Source: Butyrivibrio fibrisolvens
Lineage (GTDB): Bacteria > Bacillota > Clostridia > Lachnospirales > Lachnospiraceae
Length of the DNA: 64,000 bases
Direction: 5' to 3'
NCBI RefSeq assembly: GCF_023206215.1
Contig: NZ_CP065800.1
Coordinates: 4,052,215 to 4,116,214 of the forward strand
Part shown: piece by piece, positions 58,329 through 64,000 of the stretch
How positions within the stretch are numbered: position 1 is the stretch's first letter
Layout of the letters: every line of letters starts with the position of its first letter
Notes under the pieces: model-generated
The model's input: only the letters and a program-made list of their open reading frames with translations
What the model was told of the DNA's origin: nothing
Database searches by the model: none
Translations under genes and position numbers: made by a program

Positions 58329-58363
58329 ACCGGCAAGTAAGAAATGCTTGCCGGTCTATTTTT
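58329..58363 (+). terminator. Terminator of the zinc-ribbon operon
   Basis: ACCGGCAAG pairs with CTTGCCGGT around TAAGAAATG, then TCTATTTTT. Confidence 0.85.
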
Positions 58364-58380
58364 ATAAATTCAAGCTTCGG

Positions 58381-58428
58381 ACTTGCCAAACATACGCCAC
58401 CTTAAAGGGTGGCGTATGTTTGGCAAGT
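58381..58428. repeat. Short palindromic repeat P5 (48 bp)
   Basis: ACTTGCCAAACATACGCCACC pairs perfectly with GGTGGCGTATGTTTGGCAAGT around a 6-base loop. The same arm forms the outer part of P3 and P4. Confidence 0.85.
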
Positions 58429-58437
58429 GCCACCCCA

Positions 58438-59856
58438 TCAACCTCGTGCCATCTTGGATTCCATCTTGTCTTGATACATAAGTTCATCTGCTCTTTTGAA
58501 GACATCGTCCATGGACTTATCTATAGAACTGTCATATATAGCCATTCCGGCAGCAACACTGTAACGCTCCCACGGCTCTTTACTCTCATCTTTTGATATC
58601 TTGTCAAAAGTATCCCTTAGTTTTTGGTACAGCACATCTTTATTATCCAGATCATTCTTTTCCAAAAGAACCACAAACTCATCTCCCCCTATCCTGAATA
58701 CCGGAGAATGGTCGTATATGATACATACTTCATGACATGCTCCCGCAATATAATCATTACCATGATCATGGCCGTAATTGTCATTGATCTTTTTGAGATT
58801 ATTTAGATCCAGCATTACTATGCCAAACTTCGCTTTGCCATCTGCTATATCATTGTCAACTCTTTTGGTAACATTGTCGTACCAGGCCTTATTCTTGACA
58901 TGGGTAAGGGCATCCTGATAAGCCACCATATCCATGTGGCTGACCTTACTCTTCATATCTTCAACCTTGCCCTGAGCATCTATCATATCATTCATATATG
59001 CGCGCATATCGTTGGATAGTTTGACTATAGCATCTCTGAGAGATCCGACCTCATTTCTGGTCCTTATGTCAGGTGCATAGTATATAAGCTTCTCGGGATC
59101 TTTCTGCTTATGTGCAGTATCTGCAAACTCTGCTACGCTTCTTTCAAGCTTGGTTATAGGATCTGTGAAGTTCCTGTTGATCCAGGTCAAAAAGAGCGCT
59201 ATAAATATTGTTCCAAGAGATACAATTAACAAGATATTAGCAAATGTATAGTTTCCAATATCTTTGAGAAGTTCTGATATTTCAATATCAACGCAAAGAA
59301 GGGCAAATTTTTCACCTTTAGAATTAATTAAAGCTCTAAGACCTGTGTAATCATATCCCCAGGCGCTAAAATCCTTAAAGTAGGTAATGCCTCTGCCATC
59401 ATTGGTCATCATGGCATCATAATACAAGTGGAGTTCCTCAATTGCATAGTCATCATAGGATATTGAACACAGATAATACCCATCAGGTTCGTACTCCCTT
59501 CCGTACTTGGTATCAGCAGACAATATATTGAGCATGCCGGGTTTTTCATCAATAATCGGATATACTATATACAGATAGTGAATCTCGAAATCCTCCATGA
59601 TCGCATCCATAAATTCCACAAGCTCTTTATACTTCTTGGATTCCACACCTGTTTCTACACATTCCGACAGATCTTCAATATCAATATGACTTTGCACATA
59701 ATCTATGATATCTTCCATTCGCTTCTCATAGGATTCGTACAAAGAATCTGTATAGGTAAAATATGTAAGAATACTAAGTATAAGACATAGAAGCAGTATA
59801 AAAGCGGTACATCCTATGAATATGCTTCTTTTTAGCGGCTTTCTACTAGATGGCAT
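58438..59856 (-). CDS. Membrane diguanylate cyclase
   Basis: 472 residues: a membrane segment at about 10-32, an extracytoplasmic sensor domain (about 35-200, Cache-like), a second membrane segment, a HAMP-like/coiled linker, and a GGDEF domain with the intact signature RIGGDEF (about 400). No upstream RxxD inhibitory site is obvious from the local sequence. The ATG at 59856 has AAAGGAGG 10 bases upstream. It makes c-di-GMP; the phosphodiesterase at 44989 would oppose it. Confidence 0.93.
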   Translation of the reverse strand: MPSSRKPLKRSIFIGCTAFILLLCLILSILTYFTYTDSLYESYEKRMEDIIDYVQSHIDIEDLSECVETGVESKKYKELVEFMDAIMEDFEIHYLYIVYPIIDEKPGMLNILSADTKYGREYEPDGYYLCSISYDDYAIEELHLYYDAMMTNDGRGITYFKDFSAWGYDYTGLRALINSKGEKFALLCVDIEISELLKDIGNYTFANILLIVSLGTIFIALFLTWINRNFTDPITKLERSVAEFADTAHKQKDPEKLIYYAPDIRTRNEVGSLRDAIVKLSNDMRAYMNDMIDAQGKVEDMKSKVSHMDMVAYQDALTHVKNKAWYDNVTKRVDNDIADGKAKFGIVMLDLNNLKKINDNYGHDHGNDYIAGACHEVCIIYDHSPVFRIGGDEFVVLLEKNDLDNKDVLYQKLRDTFDKISKDESKEPWERYSVAAGMAIYDSSIDKSMDDVFKRADELMYQDKMESKMARG

Positions 59857-60004
59857 GGCAGTAATGCCTCCTTTGAATAAGCTCCCAAAATGGTACATAA
59901 AGCAACATAGCTACAAAAACTCTTATCTTATATATCGGAATATCTATGATTCTCGATACCCTAAATGAAAGCTATCATCTTCTTAAGATAATATATTGCA
60001 GACT

Positions 60005-60056
60005 TCCCACTTATAAAACGAAGTTCCAAGTGATGGAGTCTGTTTTGTAAGTGGGA
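60005..60056. repeat. Hairpin repeat P6
   Basis: TCCCACTTATAAAAC pairs with GTTTTGTAAGTGGGA (one mismatch). The outer bases ACTTCCCACTT resemble the outer arm of P2. Confidence 0.6.
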
Positions 60057-60113
60057 TGTATGAATCTGTTATATCTCTTTTATATCTTTTATCTTTTTCA
60101 TATTTTTTATTTC

Positions 60114-60408
60114 AAACTTCGCACTTGCCAAACATACGCCACCCTTTGAGGCAGCGCCGATGCGGATAGTTTATAATGTATTTTCATATCTTTTGAAGGT
60201 GTTATAAAATTCAGGAGCATGAGAGATGGATTTTTATATTCTTCTTAGGGTCTGCATGTCTGAGCGAAGCGAGTTTCAGACCCTAGAATATAAAAATCCA
60301 GATATCATGCCCTGAATTATAACACCTTCAAGATATGAAAATGCATTATAAACTATCCGCATCGGCGCTGCCTCAAAGGGTGGCGTATGTTTGGCAAGTG
60401 CGAAGTTT
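60114..60408. repeat. Long palindromic repeat P3 (295 bp)
   Basis: AAACTTCGCACTTGCC at the left pairs with GGCAAGTGCGAAGTTT at the right. The middle arms match P4. The core holds GGGTCTGCATGTCTGAGC, GAAGCGAGTTTCAGACCC and GATATCATGCC, which is the P1/P2 core in opposite orientation. It therefore links the two groups of repeats. It lies downstream of the DUF4179 gene. Confidence 0.88.
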
Positions 60409-60422
60409 CAGTTTTTTATCAT

Positions 60423-61760
60423 TTAAAAAGATATATTCTTACTAAACAGTGCGTGGGATTCAAGTATATCACGACAATCCTTGGATGAAGGCTCTCCATT
60501 ATCAAGAAGCTGACCTTTGAAGTTATCCATAAAGTCATCATAATCGCAGACATATATTGTCACGCTGCTTGTGTCAAAGCCTTGTACCGGAATCGTATCC
60601 ATATCATTCTCGCCAGGCATGTATACACCATTTGCATCAACAGCAACTACAACATAGTCCATGGCAGCATCATGATCATATGAAAGCACAAGTTCAAAAG
60701 GAGTAAGCGTAGCGGTAAGCTCATCAAATCCGCTGTCCAGACCGGTTAATTCAATTGTCTTACTTACAGAGCTTTTATTGTCAACATTTACGTCAAATGT
60801 AAACTTCCATGGTCCGTCTATCCACCAGTTCTCATACTCGTTTGGATAATCAAGGCTACCAAGCTCATCTGCTGAAAGATTACCTGCTTCAGGATTATCT
60901 ATACTTGCAACAATCTGGTTGATAGTCACATCTACTGTAAATGTATCAGGCAGCTCATAATACTTCCACTCTACATCAGAGTCATACAGCTGATCACTGC
61001 TTTGAGCGACATCATCCGGAACGTATCTAAGTACGCTCTCAAGGTCAGTCTTGATACATCCTACAAATGTATGCTCGTCTTTGAACTCTCCTTCTATATA
61101 GTCAAAACAGTAGCTCTGGTATGTACTGTCTGTTGCAAAGCTATAGTTAACCTTGGAATTAAAAACTTCAAGCCTCTTAAGGCCATCAATTTCATAGATC
61201 TGGTCAACTGGGAATGCGTCCTTGGATTCTACCGCAACACTTATATACATAGACTTACCATCGCAATATATATCCTGAAGTGTTACTGTGGTATTATTTA
61301 TACTTGATGACAGCTCACCTGGATTACCATTTTCATCGGAAGTTATAGGTGTAGCATAGCTGTCATAAGATCCGCCAAATCCAAGCTTATAACCTATACT
61401 TGCAAATACATCTCCTACAAGCGGTACATCTTTGGCAAAAGCAGGATGTGAGATGCAAAGTCCTGAGAATATCACTAGTGCGAGTATTGCTGCTATTGAT
61501 GTTATAAAAGCTATCCTGCCTCTTGTAAATACTGATTTTTTTCTTCCTGATGTCATATGGTCTTGCCCCCTGTTGTCTAAGTCTTTGATATATAATGATC
61601 TGTTATGATGCGAGGTATTATCTGATGTTTTGCCAGTTGATGCTGTATTATTAACTTTTCTTCCTCTACGCATATCAGCATCTGTATAAAAATCAGCGCA
61701 GTCTTCTATCAGTCTGTCATCAACATTACCTAATGCTAAAAATAAGTTCTCACTGTTCAT
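60423..61760 (-). CDS. DUF4179 domain-containing anti-sigma-type membrane protein
   Basis: 445 residues. A cytoplasmic N-terminal region (about 1-80), one membrane segment (about 84-106), then an extracytoplasmic DUF4179-type domain beginning HPAFAKDVPLVGDVF. Such genes are generally paired with ECF sigma factors. Its ATG overlaps the stop of the sigma gene by four bases, a translational-coupling arrangement. It probably holds the sigma factor inactive until an envelope signal. The rest of the C-terminal half has no recognised motif. Confidence 0.87.
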   Translation of the reverse strand: MNSENLFLALGNVDDRLIEDCADFYTDADMRRGRKVNNTASTGKTSDNTSHHNRSLYIKDLDNRGQDHMTSGRKKSVFTRGRIAFITSIAAILALVIFSGLCISHPAFAKDVPLVGDVFASIGYKLGFGGSYDSYATPITSDENGNPGELSSSINNTTVTLQDIYCDGKSMYISVAVESKDAFPVDQIYEIDGLKRLEVFNSKVNYSFATDSTYQSYCFDYIEGEFKDEHTFVGCIKTDLESVLRYVPDDVAQSSDQLYDSDVEWKYYELPDTFTVDVTINQIVASIDNPEAGNLSADELGSLDYPNEYENWWIDGPWKFTFDVNVDNKSSVSKTIELTGLDSGFDELTATLTPFELVLSYDHDAAMDYVVVAVDANGVYMPGENDMDTIPVQGFDTSSVTIYVCDYDDFMDNFKGQLLDNGEPSSKDCRDILESHALFSKNISF

Positions 61761-62320
61761 ACGGCCAGATATCCCTCCTTCATAAGTCTTTCCTTTAGTT
61801 TGTTCCTGATCCTTGTAAGCGTCACACTGACATTACCTTTTGTCATTCCAAACTTCCTAGCTATAAAAGCTATATCATAAGCATAGAAATAACGGCCCAG
61901 GAATATATAAGCTTCTTTCTCTGGAAGTTTTCCCACAAAGTCTGAAACTATGCCTGCGAGTTCATTTCCCATGATGCTGCTTTCTACGCTACCTGAATCA
62001 GGAATACACTCATCAAGTTCTTCCAAAACGGCTTCTATCTCACCGCCGCCTCTTTTCTTGGCACTTCCTGCGCGGTATCTGTCATATGCAAGTTCTCTGG
62101 TTATCTTACCGATAAAACCTTTGAATGCTATGGGCCTACTGGGCGGTATCTTGTTCCAAAGCTTTATGTAGGTGTCATCAATGCATTCTTCTACATCCTG
62201 AAAACTTTTTAGGATATTGCCGGCAATCATCTTACAGTAGCTTCCATACTTGTTGTCTGTCTCTCTGATTGCCTGCTGATCTCTTTTAAAGAAGAGTTCA
62301 ACAATATTTCTATCTTCCAT
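61757..62320 (-). CDS. ECF-type RNA polymerase sigma factor
   Basis: 187 residues. Region 2 (EDRNIVELFFKRDQQAIRETDNKYG...CIDDTYIKLWNKIP) and region 4 (YAYDIAFIARKFGMTKGNVSVTLTRIRNKLKERL) are both visible, with the short linker typical of ECF factors. I start at the ATG at 62320, where AAGGGAG is 5 bases away; an ATG at 62353 has no ribosome site. Coupled to the DUF4179 gene. Confidence 0.9.
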   Translation of the reverse strand: MEDRNIVELFFKRDQQAIRETDNKYGSYCKMIAGNILKSFQDVEECIDDTYIKLWNKIPPSRPIAFKGFIGKITRELAYDRYRAGSAKKRGGGEIEAVLEELDECIPDSGSVESSIMGNELAGIVSDFVGKLPEKEAYIFLGRYFYAYDIAFIARKFGMTKGNVSVTLTRIRNKLKERLMKEGYLAV

Positions 62321-62439
62321 ATCTGCTCCCTTCGACTTATTTTTGTCTTTCATATATATAGCCGCAAGTTTTTGAGGATTATTACAACTTTTTGAAAATT
62401 GCTTTTGAAATGATAACGGAATTTTGCAAAATGATGCTA

Positions 62440-62541
62440 GGGGCTGGCGAAATGATATCAGGGGACGGAGTAAGGAACTATTTTGAAGATCAAAAATAAT
62501 CCCTTACTCCGTCCCCTGGTATCATTTCGCCAGCCCCTGGT
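62440..62541. repeat. Palindromic repeat P7 upstream of the sigma gene
   Basis: GGGGCTGGCGAAATGATA plus TCAGGGGACGGAGTAAGG pairs with the reverse complement further right, giving a stem of about 36 bases with a loop of about 27. The right arm's tail (CCCCTGGTATCATTTCG) is directly repeated once more. Sequence unlike P1-P6. Confidence 0.8.
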
Positions 62542-62550
62542 ATCATTTCG

Positions 62551-63931
62551 TCAAAGCGCCAGAAATCTCGCTATCATCTCAGGTCTTGACGGATAATACA
62601 AATGAGCAAATCCTGCAAAACATTCTTGTAAACCTGAATCCCCGTCCAGGACTTTCCGGAAGGCTTAGTAAGAAGGCAGGTATCTCCATTGTCCGACGTA
62701 TCATAATAATGAAATTCATGGGCTCTTATCTCCTCGGCCACCTTTAGATACGGATTGTCAGATGTGCTTCTGACAGTTACATATCCAAAATGGCCCAGTC
62801 TGTCTCTCATACTGCCGCTTCCTTTTAAAACTCCGACCATCTCATATGTTTCTTTATCAGAGAAGACAATCTTTCCTGCAGATACATAAAGCCTCCGCAC
62901 TCGGCAAGGATAGGCATACCATTATTAGCAGCTCTTAATATCTCTTCCTTCATGGATACATTTTGGGATAACTCTCCGGCATGCAGCTCCGGATAACCGC
63001 CTCCCAAGATGATCCTTGATACCTCAGGAAGTTTTGGATCATGAATCGGAGAAAAATGTGATACTTGCTCCCATCTCTTTAAGAAGATCCAGATTGTCTT
63101 CGTAGTAGAAGCAGAAAGCTTCATCCATGGCAACGCCTACTCTGACAGGCTCTGTGGCATGTGAAAGTCCTGCTGCCTTGATACTATAACTTGTCTCTTC
63201 ATCCACATCCCCAGGTCTTAGGATATCACCTATTGATCGTGCTATATTTATAAGCTTATCCATGTCAAGGCTTTGTTCCAGGATACCCGAGACCCTGTCA
63301 ATCTTTGCCAGAATATCCTCTATCTCAGATGGCATTACAAGTCCAAGGTGTCTGCTTTTTCAAGAAAGCTTTCAGCAAGCTTTGGAAGCATCCCTATAAC
63401 CGGTATATTAAGCTCATCTTCAATATCTTTCTTAAGACTATCTGCAACCATTGATGATATATTATTAAGGATGACTCCTTTGATAAGGCCTTTCTTGTCG
63501 TAATCAGCAAAGCCCTTTATAAGAGCTATCACAGACTTGCTCATTCCTTTACAATTAACAACAAGTATAGCAGGTGTACCGGTTATAGCGCAGATATCAT
63601 AGGAAGATCCTTTAACAGAATCAGCTTTCATTCCGTCATAAAATCCCATGACTCCTTCCATGACACCTATATCTTTATCAATGCTTCCCTTAACAAGCGC
63701 CTTTTTTTATCCCATTATGTCCCATCAAAAAAGATCCAGATTCCTTGAAGGAATATTAAGGACTTTACTATGAAACATAGGGTCTATATAATCCGGCCCG
63801 CACTTATAAGATGCACATTTATATCCGTGCTTTTCAAGGATTCTTAATAAAGCACAGGTTATAAGCGTCTTGCCACTGCCACTTGATGGAGCACATACCA
63901 TAAATCTTGGAAAATCTTTTGCTTTAATCAT
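62551..63931 (-). pseudogene. cbiA: Cobyrinate a,c-diamide synthase gene broken by six single-base indels
   Basis: All parts of CbiA/CobB (B12 corrin amidation) are present in order on the minus strand, but in shifting frames: Walker-type APSSGSGKT with SYKCGPDYIDPMFH (63931 on), EGVMGFYDG, MPSEIEDILAKIDRVSG, SPIHDPKLPEVSRIILGGGYPELHAGE with the glutaminase Cys in AECGGFMYL, then RAHEFHYYDTSD and AGFAHLYYPSRPEM up to a TGA at 62551-62553. Shifts lie near 63727-63732, 63702-63708, 63347, 63052-63056, 62876-62880 and 62617-62620, mostly in homopolymers. The first two cancel each other. Either a decayed gene or a stretch of poor sequence; the start is the ATG at 63931 behind AAGGTGAG. Confidence 0.88.
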
Positions 63932-64000
63932 ACTCACCTTTTTGGATAGAATATCTTGATCAGTACAAAGCGTTATAATATATACAGGGTTAAGAGCATC
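63932..64000. other. Region upstream of cbiA
   Basis: No gene identified in the last 69 bases; an AT-rich TATATATTATAA segment may include the cbiA promoter. Confidence 0.3.

Overview
The window is a low-GC stretch of a Gram-positive anaerobe. Gene content points to the Lachnospiraceae, most like Butyrivibrio or Pseudobutyrivibrio: DUF4364, DUF4250 and DUF6106 proteins, tig-clpP-clpX-engB order, a clostridial aspartate kinase/homoserine dehydrogenase/ACT cluster, a two-[4Fe-4S] aldo/keto reductase and abundant cyclic-di-GMP and two-component signalling. This is a judgement from families and gene order; no database was searched.

Layout. 1-11.7 kb: typA, yigZ and a class A penicillin-binding protein, a frameshifted IS1182-type element (5640-7541), tRNA-Thr(GGT), DUF4364, rarA and glmM. 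11.8-15.9 kb: a hybrid histidine kinase and a double-receiver protein. 16-24.4 kb: protein quality control on the minus strand (DUF4250, clpB, engB, clpX, clpP, tig). 24.5-28.5 kb: CYTH protein, malQ, a PfkB-type kinase with a substituted catalytic residue, TetR regulator. 28.7-34 kb: small acidic membrane protein, DUF2225, glnS, guaB, DUF6106. 34.2-42.7 kb: a secreted or anchored protein, the lysC-hom-pheB operon, dapF and a chemoreceptor. 43-47.1 kb: hslO, a methyltransferase and an EAL phosphodiesterase. 47.1-51.2 kb: a defence-like island bounded by identical 69-bp inverted repeats, with an Abi_2/AbiF-type HEPN gene behind a GC-rich structured leader RNA, and two XRE-TPR regulators. 51.2-64 kb: ispD-like gene, ion transporter, aldo/keto reductase, an IS1634-family element with a roughly 205-bp target duplication, twin zinc-ribbon membrane proteins, a diguanylate cyclase, a sigma factor/DUF4179 pair and a cbiA gene broken by six single-base indels.

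Three things stand out. First, the Abi-type gene is preceded by its own promoter, a GC-rich RNA and an intrinsic terminator, the arrangement of an RNA-antitoxin/HEPN-toxin module. Second, long palindromic repeats (48 to 295 bp) look modular and nested: copies share outer arms or the central core, and arms differ between copies while remaining self-complementary. Third, the IS1634-family element duplicated a complete promoter as part of its target site.

Single-base homopolymer indels recur (IS1182 transposase, one XRE gene, cbiA, and the only two differences between the IS1634 target copies). Local sequencing error is therefore a real alternative to biological decay for those genes.
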